This document shows, piece by piece, positions 1 to 13,110 of a stretch of DNA of 64,000 bases. How positions within the stretch are numbered: position 1 is the stretch's first letter; every line of letters begins with the position of its first letter. The notes under the pieces are model-generated. The model did no database searches. It saw nothing but the letters and a program-made list of their open reading frames with translations, and was not told the DNA's origin. The DNA is from Rostratula benghalensis (lineage: Eukaryota > Chordata > Aves > Charadriiformes > Rostratulidae): the NCBI GenBank assembly GCA_013399305.1, contig VXAI01000274.1:374341-438340 (forward strand). Reading direction: 5' to 3'. Position numbers and translations under genes: made by a program.

Positions 1-372
1 CAGTTTGCTGGTGATACAAAACTGGAAGGAGTTATTGATACAGTGGATGGTTGTGTTGCCATTCAGAGTGATCTCAACAGGGTGGAGAAATGTGCACAGA
101 GGAGTCTCATGAAGTTCTGCAAAGGGAAGCGCAAAGTCCTACTGCTGGGGAGGAATAATCCCATGTGTCTGGAAAGAAGCTCTGTGGACAAAGACCTGAG
201 AGTCCCAGTGGACAACAAACTGACCATGAGCCAGCAAAGTGTCCTGTGGTGAAGAAGTTCAACACCATCCTGGGCTGCATTATGTAGAACACTACCATCA
301 GTTTGAAAGAGAGGATTATTCTTCTCTTCTCAGCTCTGATGAGGCACAACTGGAGTGCTGTGTCCCCTTATG
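1..372 (+). mobile_element. CR1 LINE fragment, reverse-transcriptase (palm/thumb) part, truncated at both ends
   Basis: Reading frame 1 is open from the first base to a TGA at 250-252 and reads like the CR1 ORF2 reverse transcriptase: a motif-C block followed by LMKFCKGK and VLLLGRNNP, then a KDLRVPVDNKLTMSQQ segment, all in the usual CR1 order. After the stop the similarity continues in another frame (KKFNTILGCI from about 252), which ends at a TAG at 285-287, so there is a frameshift as well. DNA similarity seems to persist to about 372 (a LVRPHLEYCVQ-like stretch, now broken). The catalytic motif, normally FADD in this clade, reads FAGD here. The element enters from outside the window and has no CR1 3' tail. 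It is an inactive relic. Confidence 0.85.
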
Positions 373-2953
373 TTGGTCCACAGGCTGAAGTTCTCAGAAC
401 TTACACTGTTCTTGTCTTGGTAGAGAGAGGGTTGTATTGTTTCCACCTTGGCCATGGGGTCTGTTTTATGGTAAGAAGAGTTCAGTCTTCACCCCTGTTC
501 CACACTGGACCTCTTGTCTGATCCTAGCCTTAGAGGAACCTGCTTTGATTATACACGTAAGTACTACAATACCTTTTTTTTGGCAAAGGATTTCTGATTT
601 TTTTTATAGGAAGCACTTCATACCTGTGCCAGATGAAGTGGTGATTGGAAAGTAGGGATTGGTACATGGAACATATCTGTGCAAGAAAAACCCTGCTATA
701 ATCCGGAGGGATTTATGAAACATTTGTCCCCCTCCTTGATATGACCCCCACATTATGGTCCTTCTTCTCTGTAATGCACGAGGGAAAACTAATATATAAT
801 TTGCTCTAATGCAAATAATTGGAACCCATTTTTCTCAAAAAAAGTGATGCTTATATTGATCTCTTTGGAAGAACATAAGAACTGAAGCATATAAATAGTG
901 AATAATAAACTTAACGGCACTGCAGAACTATTTTGTACAGACATTAGCCATGTCCTGGCTACTTTAACTTTGTTTTTCTATTTTTTTAGATTGCACAAAA
1001 GAGCTTGTTCTTTTAAAAAATATTTATTTATTTTTTTTTAACCACGGAGAATTGGGTACAATACAATCACGCCTGCAGGCTGCAACCCGACATTATTGTG
1101 CTCGTTAACGTAAACCAGTAAAACAACACAGGCCAAATGCTGCTATGTTATCCCTTTGTGACCTTCTTGAGTACACGGGGGTTGTGAGGGGTAAAGAGTA
1201 GCTGTCTGACTTCCTGTAACTGGCTGAAATGGAATGTGTAAACTTAATACTTATTGTAGGGCAATGACCATTTATTTTGGATTCATGTTACGGGCTGTGA
1301 TTATTATATTCAACCCAGGAAAGGAAAATACCAGTGCTGTGATGAGAGAATGGTACAAGAAAAAAATAATAATAAAGTTATTAAAAGAAGGCATCCTGAA
1401 ATTATTTAAGAAATCAAAACCACTCAGGGCAAAGAAGATAGGTGACCCAAACTGAAACAAGCACAAAAGAGGGCTTATAGGGCAAACACATCACTGAAAC
1501 AACTCCTTTCCCTTTAGCAGAGCTACAGCAGGTATAAACTTGACCTATATGGGTTACCTTGCTATAAAAGAGAGATATCCAAAGTCTTAAGATAATTTGT
1601 TCTTCATTTTGGAACTGTTGCCTACATAGAGCAGGTACCAGCCGTGTATTGTGCTGACCGGTTCATCTGGGAACATATGCTACAAACTGTGCAAACTAAG
1701 TTAATGGAAATAATGAGCAAGGGATTTTTTTAACTGGATTTCCTAAGAAAACAAACTATATGCAAGCACGCTGATTGAGTGTGTTGTCTCAGAGGAGGTT
1801 GTTTCCCGATAACTTTTGAATCTATTGACTACTTTCAAGCAATTTAACAAATAAATATAGGTGAAGAAATTAGTCTATTTCTAGAGATTTTGTGAAAATT
1901 GAGAGGCTCTTCTTCCTGCCTGTACTAGTGGAAAGACCAATAATCTGACCTTTTACTAGAATAACAGATGATCTAGCCAAGAAAGAGATTTAGTTCATTA
2001 ATTCTGCTACTCAAAGAATTATTTGTTTCACTTCTCATCTCTCCTCCTTTTTCACAAGGGAGGTCCCTACTGAAACACTGAATTACTTTTAACTATCTGT
2101 GGGCAGATATTCTGCCCTTAATTTAAAAAGTCATGTATTACCTTGTGTTCGTAACAACTGGACATAGACCTCATCTTTGGTACATTTTGCCATGCTGAGC
2201 AGTCACTGTCAAAATGGGTTCAAGTGTGAGATGTGTAAGAATGGAAAACTTTATCTGTTGTCTCCTTATATGTATAGCTTCCAGGCCGGAGAACCTGGCA
2301 TTAAGCATTATACACACTCTTAATGAGTTTATAGGCTAAAAAGAGAGTAAGAGAAGTAGAGGCATTGGGCTTGTTTGAAACTAAGCGGAAAGCTGCTGAT
2401 GAGAAACCAAGACTCAGATCCTGATCCTTAATCTGAACTGTATCTTTTAGCCCTACAGGCCTCTTCTTCTTAGCTGTAGTCTATTGCTCTTGAGAAACAG
2501 CTGATGTCAGAAGTGTGTCTGTAAAGAGAATATCTTTCTTTTTCTTCCCCCTGCTGCTGAAATAATTTCCTGTCTTAGCTGGTTAACCTTTCCTACTCAT
2601 TTCTATTTTCATGTAATTTCTTATTATAGTTGCAAGTTAATCACAAATCTGTTGAGAGACTTCTCTTTAATCTAGCAGCCTTCGTTTACTTTCTGTGTCA
2701 TTTAGAACAGTTGTGCTATCGTTAAGAGTGTCCAATTACATTCACTGCAGGATAAAAAAACAAGAGATCAGCAGCCTACGATTTCAGCTGAAGATATCAA
2801 ATGGGAAAACAAATTAGGTGCCTAAAAATAAAATTAAGGATAAGGATTCACATGCCAGATTTGCTTGTACTCAGTGACACAGAATGACTGGTCAGATAAT
2901 TGTTAACCTTTTCTCCCTGAATAAGAAAAAGTAGGTTTGGGTTTTTTTGTTGG
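373..2953. other. No gene recognised; AT-rich unassigned DNA
   Basis: Only short open frames occur here (the longest about 73 codons at 1234-1455, lysine-rich and without a recognisable domain). There are splice-like signals around 525-556 (a gtaagt donor) and 610-652, but the segments between them are 30-40 bases long. No interspersed repeat was recognised. Confidence 0.5.
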
Positions 2954-2971
2954 TTTTTTTTTTTTTTTTTT
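2954..2971. repeat. Poly-T run (T18)
   Basis: Eighteen consecutive T, preceded by a shorter T run and followed by ccctaacag. No CR1 or SINE body is attached, so it is simply a homopolymer tract. Confidence 0.95.
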
Positions 2972-3232
2972 CCCTAACAGTTCGAAGTCAGAGAAGAGGC
3001 AGCCTTGTATAATCTGTGCAGATGATTTATTTTAGAGGACTTAGCACTCCAGTTTCTTAAATCTCATTGTGCACTTGGTGTCACATAGGAAAACACCAGA
3101 GATTTCTCTGACTCAATCAATAGGTTCATATCCTAATGCAAAAATTATTTAGAACAAGTCTTCTGTATGGTGATGATGGATTAACTGATGAAAATGAGGT
3201 TATAGCACACATTGACTAGTGGGTTATGTACA

Positions 3233-3356
3233 CCTTTGCTTGCTTGCTTCCTTCCTCCCTCCCTTCTACCTCTTTCTTCCTCCCACTCTCCCTTCCTTCC
3301 TGCCTCCGTTTCTCCCATCCCTCCCTCCCTCCAGCCCTCCCTCACTCCTTCTACTC
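3233..3356. repeat. Polypyrimidine tract, (CTTC)n/(CCCT)n-like
   Basis: About 120 bases of almost pure C and T on the + strand, made of degenerate cttc, ccct and cctt units with a few purine interruptions. It is a simple-sequence tract that could form triplex DNA. The open frame crossing it (3212-3439) is an artefact of low complexity. Confidence 0.9.
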
Positions 3357-4883
3357 ATTGGGATCTACTAAATAATACTTTGAAGTCTGATTTCTCCCAT
3401 TCAGCAATCAAAGGGTCCATGTGTTCTTCAGTGCAGTGATTTGAAAGGCTCCTCAATTGGGAAAAGCTTATTTCCTGGACAGCCATGGTTTCAAATACAT
3501 AATGTTTACTCATACTTTTCTACATTTCTAGAATACACAGAAAGTGGTAAACACTGATTCTGTCATGGATACAATGACTGAACCCTGGCACTGCCTCACA
3601 TTAAGCATCTGCCTCAGAACTTTCCAATAACTGTACCGTCAATGACCTTTAGCACCAAGATGCCTCTTTTCTGAACAGGTCAATAGATTATTAAAGCACC
3701 AGGGAACTAAAACAACAATTCTGCAGGTATAAACAAAAGTCTCCATCCAGTTGTCCAAATAATTTTTTCCTGGAAAAATCAGAGGTGATATCCCACTCAA
3801 GAATGCTTGATAGAATGAATTTGACAGAGGATCAGCTCTTTGTAGCTGAACTTCAGATATTATTAACCTATCAAGCTCTCCAAAAAGACCAGAAATCACA
3901 TGCTTCTCAAAAAAATTCCATGTTCTCCAATGAGCAAAACTAGGCATGAATCTGAAGCACGTTGTCAAATATCAGTCCTTATAACTTGTCTGCCATAAAT
4001 ATTCTTCAAGAGTAAATATAATAGAGTAATTTTCCAGGCACCAGTTTGATTAAAATTGCAAACTACAATTCAGAGCTTGAAATTCAGCACATGAAACAGC
4101 CTAAGCTCGGATTCATTGCCCAAGTTACCATGGCATCTTCTGAAATCATAAAAAGCAAACAAGCCCAGCAATATAATCGAGCCTTTAAAGGAGAAATCTG
4201 TCCTCAATTCAGAAGTAATAAAAGGTCAGTCTGTTTCAGGTTTATGTGGCTTAAAATTCTCCTGGATGAACCAAAGATATGTTGCTCGTCTGTGCACGCA
4301 TGTGTGTGTGTTTTTTTCTTTAACATGCCTGTAGCCCATTTCTCAGCTTTCAGTGCATAAATCAGTGCTTGCCAGCACTTATATGAAAGTGTAAATAAAA
4401 GGGGCTTGATGACTCACTGCACAATGGCAACAACTATAGTATTTCACAGGCAGGACCGCAGCTGCTATCCACCTACCCTTGAATTGGCTCAATATATCCT
4501 GTCGGGGAGGATGTTATTGACTTGCCTCATTTGTCTGTGCTAACGGGCTCTCTTTGGAGAATGGGGGAAGCAAGACAAACCTGCCCTTGCAGGATTCAAA
4601 AATAAGTTCTCCAAATGCTCAGTCGTGGCAAACCTCTCTAAGTTATTCATCACACAATGTGTGCACCTCCTGGTTTTGGTAGCTTGCTGATGACTCTCAT
4701 GGGAGCAAGGGGCAGCATGGGGAAGCCCTCTTCCACAAACATGGTGAGGTGTTGGGGGTTGCAGAAAGGTGAAGGGTTTTGGGCAGATGGAGGAGAGGCT
4801 CCAGGCAATCCTGATGTATCCAGCTCAGGGGACAGAAGCAACCCTTGAACAGCTGGATTAGCTGTACTTGTTCAGGTGCCTTG

Positions 4884-4920
4884 TATATATATATAACTGT
4901 ATGTACACACACGTATATAT
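4884..4920. repeat. Short (TA)n/(CA)n microsatellite
   Basis: A tatatata block, a tgtacacacac block and a second tatatgta block follow each other within 40 bases. The array is short and interrupted. Confidence 0.8.
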
Positions 4921-7900
4921 GTATTACTGCCTACTGAAGCATTATTAGAGATAAACCAATAGGAGATGAACCTCAATGCAGAAGAACCCTGACTATTTCC
5001 ATGTCATCTGATTTCATGAAGCGGAGAAGATTTGTTCATTACCAGGGAGAGTGGAATAGGAGGAAGATAAAATTACAGTCTTTTCAAGATAATATATAAG
5101 ATGTTGCTGTGTAGAACTCTGTTTCTTAGCTCTTTCTACACAGGAGAAAACATGGTTCTACGTAAGGAAACTATGTTCATTATCCTAAATCCTGCATTGT
5201 AGTCTACACATTAAACTTTTCTCTTAGAGTAGGAGTTAAATCAGGGTAATTTATGCCCACTTACAGTAATATGTCCTGATACTGAAGCATTTGCTTCTGG
5301 CCCTAGATTACTGTTTTCATCACCAGATACTTGTTCCTTCAGTGTGCATGCTTACACACAAGATTAAGGTATTTTTAACTTTTGTACATTTTTCAATACA
5401 CAGATATTCTTGCATTAAGATTGGCTCTTCATCGATCTCTGCAAGCTGGAACCAAAGAATTCATGGTAAGACTCCTATAACTCCTGCCTGGCCTAATAAA
5501 TATGGGCTATGAGGCAATGCAATCTGCTGAAACATTGGTGCACATTTTAAACAGTCGTCATGGTGTAAATATTCCTAAATAGAAGTCCATGGTAATCTAA
5601 TACAATACTGTGATCTGCAATATGGTAATTACAACTGTGACTTGACTCATTAATTTTGGTAACAGTTGTTAAGCAGCTCATTAGGTGGGTATCGAACAGC
5701 AGACGTCAATCTGGGGAGCCTCTCAAAAGCTTCCAATATTTTTCTTTTCGCAGCGAGGAGCATGGCAGAGGAGGGGGGAGGCTGGACTTAGGGACTTCTG
5801 AGCAGTTAAGTTCCGGGCACTTCATGATCTTGGCAAATATTGTGCTAGCACTGCGAGCCAGAATTAAGCAGATATGACTGTGCAGTACATTTCAACTGCT
5901 GGCCCTGAAAAATTCCCCATGGTTGCTCACATCACTTATATTCCAACAGCCTCGCCAGTTTCTACTGACAAACAACAGGCCTAACAGAGTGCACCCCTAC
6001 ACAGGTTTGCCCAAAACTGGTCTGTGCTTCCACTTGTTCATTTCATGTCACACTTGTGTGTGATTTGATGTTCTAATGGGATGATTTTTGGTGCTTACTT
6101 GTATTAATTCAGCTATAGTACATCAGTTGGAAATAAACATGCATTAGTTCCTCTTCATATATCCGTATGCTGGCTATGGTGAGCAAGTTCACAAAATTCA
6201 GAGCCATGAAAATTAAAGCTGTCAATGGCAAGTACATGATGTATAACATCTTCAATATATTCTTTAATCTCCCTGCTTCTGCATATTATATCAATTTGCT
6301 CTTAGGCACTTAAAGAAATGGTGTCACAATGTCAAAAACTGACCAAAAATAAACAGTGCTGGCCAGATAGCCACCTTGCAAAGAGGGAATTAGAGTTGAC
6401 TTCAAGTATTTAGCTTTTTCCCCCTGTTCTGAGGTGTTGCTTGAGCAGATTCCTCAGGGGAATTTGAATAGATTGTTCTGAAGCTGACAACAAACAGAAA
6501 TGCCAACACACACACACAGAGTTGGGTTCAGCAACAGTGTCTGTAGATTTGTACATAGTTTAATCTTTGAACTGAATGAAGACTGAAAGTTGTCAAACTT
6601 GTCTCCTTCTCCCTCCACAAAACCTGTCCAGCCAGGCACAGACGTGCCGAGATCAGACTCTGAAATAGGAGGGACAATCTGGAGCCATTTGAAAGTCATT
6701 AGTAAAATCTCAGTCCAACTCTGCAGCCCTTCAGCAGGAATAGAGTTGGGACCACAGCACGTAAATAGTGTCTCCTGCCCAGTATATCGCAGGTGACTTT
6801 CTGTTGGTGCATTTCCCCTCCTGTCATCAGCCATGGGTGAAGCCTGCATCCACAGAAAACAAGGGCCATCACTGTGCAGTGTTGTTTGAAGGCAATGGTG
6901 TTTTGCAGCTGGCAGACAGTGTCTGGGTTGCAAAAGCTTAATTTGCTTTTTTTAATCTCAGTCTACTTTCCTGTAGTTCTTCCTTACACTTTTCTTTCTC
7001 CACATCACCCGTGCAATACATATCCTGCTTCTGATTTATAAACACTTCTCTGCTAAGTAAATGACAATTTTCTGATATGTAGACCAATTAAACCGATGGT
7101 GCAATATAGCTGCCTTCTGGACATTTAAGTATTTTTATCCCGAGTGCCTGAGTATATTAAATACTGCTTTTCATCCACTTTTTTCCTCTCCTATCCTTTA
7201 ATCATCCTCATTTCATTCTTGATAAACAGTGATGCTAAATAACACCATAGATTCTGTACTAAAAGAAGCACTACTAATGGCAGCGCTTGAGTGACGAACA
7301 ATGGTGTGTTTATGCCAGACTTAAACTTAGCTTAGAGATAAGAGATATAAACTCCTCACTATGAATCTGTCCAAAATGTGCTTTGCTGAATCTTTGCAAC
7401 CTGGGATTAAAAAAGGCTCCTAGTGCCTCGCTGAATCAGCTGGACAGTACAGCCATATAGGGTAAGGCATCTCCTGTCCACAGCAACACCGCATCTTTTT
7501 AAATTGTTAACATCTTCCCCTCCCTCAGAGCCTGCATGCTGGCTTTTAAATAATGATATTGCATATGACACAGTCAAAATGGTAGGATATTTTTTTTTCC
7601 TGACATATTTTCTACTATTGAGTCACATATGGAATAAGACTTTTAAAAGCCTATTTTTTTTCCCTCCCAAAGTCAATCTGGTTGCTGCTGAATGCAAGCC
7701 TTCTCCCTGGGTCACCTTCAGTGTGGAATAGTATTTTTTGTCTCTATCTTAGTAAGTATCTGTCTATTTTGGAACCATACTGGCAAAATTCTGGTTTTGT
7801 CCTCTTTGAATTTAATTCTGTAAAATAAGTTTCAATAGGATACTGGCTATATGAAAGATACTAGAGGTGGGTTCGACCTCCCCAGTTGTAAGCTGTTGAA

Positions 7901-10900
7901 AAATTGATTGTCTATTCCAAGTTAGCTGTCCGGGTTCCTTCTGTAGTCAGTGGAGAGATAAATGATTTTATGCATCCTATGTAAGTATTAGAGGACAAAC
8001 TGCAAGTTATATATGGGTTAGTTAATCCTGTGAAGAAGTCTGCTCCCTCTGGATTGAATTTCATAACCAAGGTCCCAACACACCTCAGAGTCAGTCTGGA
8101 TCTAAATTCTGACAGCCCACCTAGTTTCTCAGTGCACTAACAATCTTGCATTGTGCTAAGGAAGTTTTATTTAATGCCAGACTCAGCCAGTCTTTTTTAT
8201 GTGGAATAAGCAATCCATTTCCCCCGTTTGCTGCTTTTCATGCATCTCTGCAAAGAGGAGCTGCTAGACTTTATAAGCTCTTCAGCAAACAGTTGTCTAA
8301 AGTCCTGTAAGAGTGGTACCATAGTTCAAGTGATAGCAAAAAGGAGAGCACTTGATTGATCCTTGAAAGTGTTACTAGCATTCAGTTGCCTGCCTACCTT
8401 CTTTTGCATCACTTACTGTCACATATTTTTAGAGCAGAGCATTTTTTCTCCTCCAGCTCCGTTGTGTGCCTCCTTTTTGCTGCACTGAGCTATTTGCCAG
8501 AGGTGAGAACTGTAGAGAAAAAGCTCTTTGCCAGATCTTCACTTCTTTGTCCTGTGACCACCCAACCCCTGAAAACAAAAAGCTGCACTAAACAAAAAGC
8601 TCTGTTTAGCTGTTAGGCAAGCATAAAAACCCACACATCTGCAAAAAGTTGCTCCAATCAGACCCTCAGAGACTGAACGTATTTCAAGCCTGGACAAACA
8701 CGAAGCTGTTGCCTCCCGTTTGAAGCCAGACCAGTCCATCATGATCTTGTACTGGTAGCACCTTTGGTGTACGTGTGCCTGTGTGTGAATTGAAGCTGCT
8801 GGGCTGGAGGGGGCAAGCCCTGGAGGGAGCTACTTAATGCCTTCTAGCATCAGAAAGGCAGAGAGAAAGGGAAGAGAGAGAAGGATGCAAGTCCTTTGAA
8901 GTGTTTGTTTTGTCTCAGATCTCGCATTTAATGTTTATATTCCTCTCCAATGAGGCAGAAAACAGTCTAGTGAGCAAAGGAAACTAAGTAAAGTTTTTTC
9001 CTACCTCTTTTACTAAACCCAGTCCCCCAAAGTATCTGTTATAGCAGTTTTTATTTTGAAATTTCATCTTTTTCTATTCTTTTTCTCCTATGAAATTCTC
9101 CATGAAATACAACAGTTTTTCTCCCCCTCAGATCTGGTTGCACCCCAGAGGTGAATTTTCTGAAAAGTGTTTCTAGCTATGGGTAACTTATTGGAGAAAT
9201 TGGGTAAAGAAAAGAAAAGATTAGGAATAAATTCTGCTTTGAGGAGCAGATTTCATCAGGTATTCCTTACTTTTAAGTATCTCCAAACTATAGAAATCCT
9301 ATTAAGCTGCTAGAAAGAAAGATAAATTGCTATACATTGCAAAGCAGTTGAATTAGTTCATAAACTGTGTATGCTGTGTGTGGTTACTCAGTTACGAGCC
9401 ACTAGATACAATCAATAATTCTGCCCTACCAATGTACCATAACAATATTGCCTAGGCATAAAGGGCTAACAAAATCCACATCTATTATGAACTACTGTCT
9501 CAGTTTTCCTATTGCAACTCCTCACAACGCTAGTTTTTTATTTGCGTCAAGTCTCATCTGTGGGGGAAGAATAATTTAGAGGATCAGTAATGGGATGTGG
9601 AACATTTCACCTCCAGGTCACATGTTTGAATCTAACCCTGAACCAGTAGTGATTGAAAATCATTGCCATCTGATTGCTTTCTTTTGCTGGCCTAATGGAT
9701 ATGAACCATTGGTCCAAGCCTACAGCATAAAGGACGTGTCCCCACATCAAAATGTCTTCCTTTGGATTGTAGTTAGCCTCTTTACACTCCCAGCAGAGAG
9801 ATGACCAGCGTGGAATGGGCAGTAGTGAATGAGTTGCATTACCCCTATGACCCAGAGGTAGCCTTTTCACAAAAATGAGATATTCTGGTAGAGTTATTGA
9901 GAAGTTTTTGTTGCCTGCATGATACTCTGCAAAGAAATAGCAAACCAAACCACCAAGTCAGCTGATGTCACACATTTTTTGAGTGCTAAACTTTCCAAGA
10001 TAGTTGAAGTATTTTGGAAATTGCTCTATAGATTGTAGTACCAATCAAGAAAAACTTGATCAGAAAGATCCTGAAAAAAATTAGAAGGTGTGTATGAGGA
10101 GTGAAGGGGAGTGGCAGAAAACAAAGGCAGAGGTGATGGTCATACAGAAACAAAAAATAACTGAAGCAATGACTTTATTGGCCAAGAATTCGTAACGTGG
10201 ATAATGTACTACACACCACGGATTGTCCAGCAAAACCAGATGGGTTTTTAGTGATGAATCTCAACTTCTCTAAGTGCTGCAGTTTAACTGTTATCCTTCC
10301 TTGACTTTTCTTCTCTTATTTCTTTTGGATTGAACTACTTGGTTGCCTGTTAGACACTGTCTGTAACCCAAGAGGAACGCATCTAGAGGAGAGTCTATAT
10401 TTACACCAGAGGGTAGAAGCACTATTTTTAGAAGCCGTTATCTAGCTGTTTGGGATCTATGGGGTTGTTTGGGGAATAAACCATCTTCTTTACCATTACC
10501 CGAGCTGGTTAATAACAGTCCACAAAGGGCATACAGGCATAACTGAATGCAAACTGCCATGCCCATGATGCCACCTTCCTCTGCCTCATCAGGCATGAGG
10601 CACCTCAAATCCAGAAGCTACAAAGCTGTATTTCTCAGCGCTGTCACAACTCATCTCTACTTCTCCTTTTACAGGCCTGTTTGTTTTCTCAGGACAGCAG
10701 ATCAATCAGACAGTGTGAAGAACACTCTTATTATTTTATTCCACAGGACCAGAGGAAGAAAAGTCAGCTTAACTCTTTGAAGCACGATGTAGGAATAGAG
10801 GGTTTACCATTACTCAACTATAAAGCCCTGCCTTAATCACAGAGCTTTTCTTAATTATTTGTCTGATCTACTAAGGTAAAATCCTTTTTGAATTAGTATG

Positions 10901-11189
10901 AGTAATGACAAAGCTAAAAGCTAAGGCAAGACTTCAAGATTTGGCCCTGTCTGATTTTGGGTGTTTTGGGTTTTTCTTTCTTTGTTTGTTTTATAATTCA
11001 GGTCCTCACATTTCAGTACAAAGCAGTGTTCAATACCAATTCAGGAGAAAAAAATACAATGAAAAAATAGGACTGTACTGCTGCCTTCCAGGAGCCAGTA
11101 AGAATAATGTCTTAGATTATAAGAAAGGGCAGTAGCAATATCACCAGTGCAAAGAACAAGTAGCAACTTCTGGCTGCTTTATCACTGAC

Positions 11190-11206
11190 TTTTTTTTTTT
11201 TTTTTT
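11190..11206. repeat. Poly-T run (T17)
   Basis: Seventeen consecutive T with no attached repeat body. Confidence 0.95.
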
Positions 11207-12439
11207 GCCAATTTAAGATCAAGATCTTAGAAAGAATTACATTCTGTCTTAGGAGGAACTGACAGAAACACATTTTCAATTACCAGCGGGTGACAACAGA
11301 ACAACAATGTTGGTACTTTTTTAAACAAGGTTGTTTCTTGGTTTACAGAGGTGACTATTTATAAATGACTGAACAAGATTCTCTTCAAATGATCTTATAT
11401 TTAAAAAAAAGAAATACCCCCATTGTGGGAATGGAGATGTTCAATTTATGTCATACACTCTCTTTTAAAGGGCAAAGGGTCTTTGTGCACAGAAAAGTTG
11501 CAGTAAAAATATTTTTAATTGATCAGTTCTTTAAATAAAACCTGCCCATGTGATGAGGTCTCTTCTGCCAGCACTTTGCATGTACACAGTCCTGCTGGAT
11601 TTCAGTGACCCCTGTCTGGGTTCTGTTTTGTGCGAACAGAGCCTTAAAAGAGAGTGTGGTACGGTCTGTAAATCACTTCTCCAAGGGAAGAACAATGCTT
11701 AACTGTGCAGCCACACAAACCAGCAGGGACACGAACCCACTTACAGATAGCAGATATTAGTGTGGTATCGTTAAGGAGAATAAAGATATTTTGCAGTTTT
11801 TCTGTGCTCTGAGATGTGGGAATTTAGTGAGCTAAGCAGAAGAATGGTATAGCTCTTACTTCTGTGTGATTATACGAATAAAGAAGTGTTGCTAAACTAT
11901 TCCTGCTTAAATATTTATCTGATGTGAGCTTTGTCAATATAAAAAACTGATTTGTACAATAAGGTGACCTGGAACAAACACCATTCTGATGGCTAAGCAC
12001 AGTTCAACAGTGCTGGAAAGGAATACATTACACAGATGCACATGAGTCAGAAAATGATCCAAGTGCAAGGCAGCATGACTCCCACCTAATGGGGCACTTT
12101 GTGAGGTTGTAAAATGGTGATATATAAATTACACCAGAGTAATGGCCTTTGGTATGTAAAGGAATCACGTAAATATGGGAGGCAGCGTGGTACCTGGGTG
12201 CTGGAAGCTGGATAGCTGTAAAGCAGCAAACAAGAGTCTATGGCAGATGCATCCTATTTTGACTTACTTTGATATACTCCCAAACCTGGCTGGAATCAAA
12301 ACTGCAGCTACATCCATTTATGTTAGGATGGTGGCCCTGACAAATGCTAGTCCTTTCTGGTTCTGGTTTAGCATGCTTTTACAAATCTGGCAGTGTCGTG
12401 GTCATGTATGCATCCTCTGAAGTACAAAATGGAAGGAAT

Positions 12440-13110
12440 GACAGACCCGTTGAAATCTCTGGGCGATGACAGAAGGTTGGAAGGATCTGATGCTGAAGTC
12501 TGCCATTGAACACCCAGCCTGGGAGATCAGGTGCGATAAAGGACTTGGTGTTGATGGAGGACTTTAAATACCCAAGCATCTTTTGAAAACTGGTATGGTG
12601 ACAAACAGCCTGTCAAGCAGATCCTACCCTACCTTCAAAGAATTAATCAGCAGTTCATTGCAGAAAGGCAGCTTGTGTGAGAGTAGTTGTGAAATAACGG
12701 AAGACACAATTTATAGGAACAAAAAGTGAGAGAAAGCAGAATAAAGCTAAAAGGCTACAAAAGCCTACAATGACCGTAGGGGAAAAAAATGAAGCAGGGT
12801 TCAAATAATCCAGAAAAGAGGGGAACAGCCAGTTTGACATGTGCAAAAGACTTTGCTGTGAAGGAAAATAAAGAGTGTTTCATATTCTGTCTGAGTAAGA
12901 CAAGGCAAGATTAGCTTAAGTTGCACAAAAGATTAAAATTATAAAAAGCTTAAAACACAGGCTTCAAATGGATTGCTTGGGGAAGATGTGGGTTTCTCTC
13001 TTGGGGTAGCTTCCAAGGACAGGTCATGAACAAATCAAATACAGCTGATCTTGTGCTGGAGGTATGGAGTGGGCGAGACTCTCTCTATGATAGGGGAATT
13101 CACTTAGTCT
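12440..13110 (+). mobile_element. Degraded CR1/L3-clade LINE relic (tentative)
   Basis: Two parts look like non-LTR retrotransposon sequence on the + strand. Around 12530-12580 one frame reads LVLMEDFKYPSIF, resembling the LVLMGDFN.P block of the CR1/L2/L3 apurinic endonuclease, where the conserved D and N sit (here ED and FK). Around 12970-13100 the DNA resembles the end of such an element: a 'GGATTGCTTGGGGAAG' phrase, then a 'tgatcttgtgctgga' and 'ggagtgggc...ctctctatgatag' ending. Between them the frames are full of stops. Whether this is one internally deleted copy or two copies is not clear. The call rests on remembered family consensus and is uncertain. Confidence 0.4.

Larger units (their letters stand above)
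3357..12430. other. No gene recognised; largely repeat-free unassigned DNA
   Basis: Nine kilobases without a recognisable gene. Open frames reach 159 codons on the minus strand (6454-6933) and 113 codons (9607-9948, minus); neither shows a domain. A splice-bounded open segment lies at 5404-5465. The stretch 9595-9950 reads like an old interspersed repeat, with a possible tRNA-like B box near 9629. Simple sequence is limited to a short TA/CA patch at 4884-4920 and T17 at 11190-11206. Confidence 0.5.

Noticed and set aside
525..652. Two tiny splice-bounded open segments (gtaagt donor at 556; gtaggg at 652)
   Set aside because: Only 30-40 bases each, incompatible frames when joined, and next to a CR1 relic.
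1234..1466. Lysine-rich open frame suspected as LINE ORF
   Set aside because: No conserved CR1 motif could be placed, and the lysines come from A-rich sequence.
3212..3439. 75-codon frame rich in Pro, Ser and Leu
   Set aside because: Lies over a polypyrimidine tract; low-complexity artefact.
6454..6933. 159-codon minus-strand open frame
   Set aside because: No recognisable domain, no splice or promoter context, and a length still reachable by chance in a window of this size.
8442..8504. Open segment between an agag acceptor-like site and a gtgaga donor
   Set aside because: Acceptor is mediocre, the segment is open in two frames, and the translation is low-complexity Ser/Leu/Phe.
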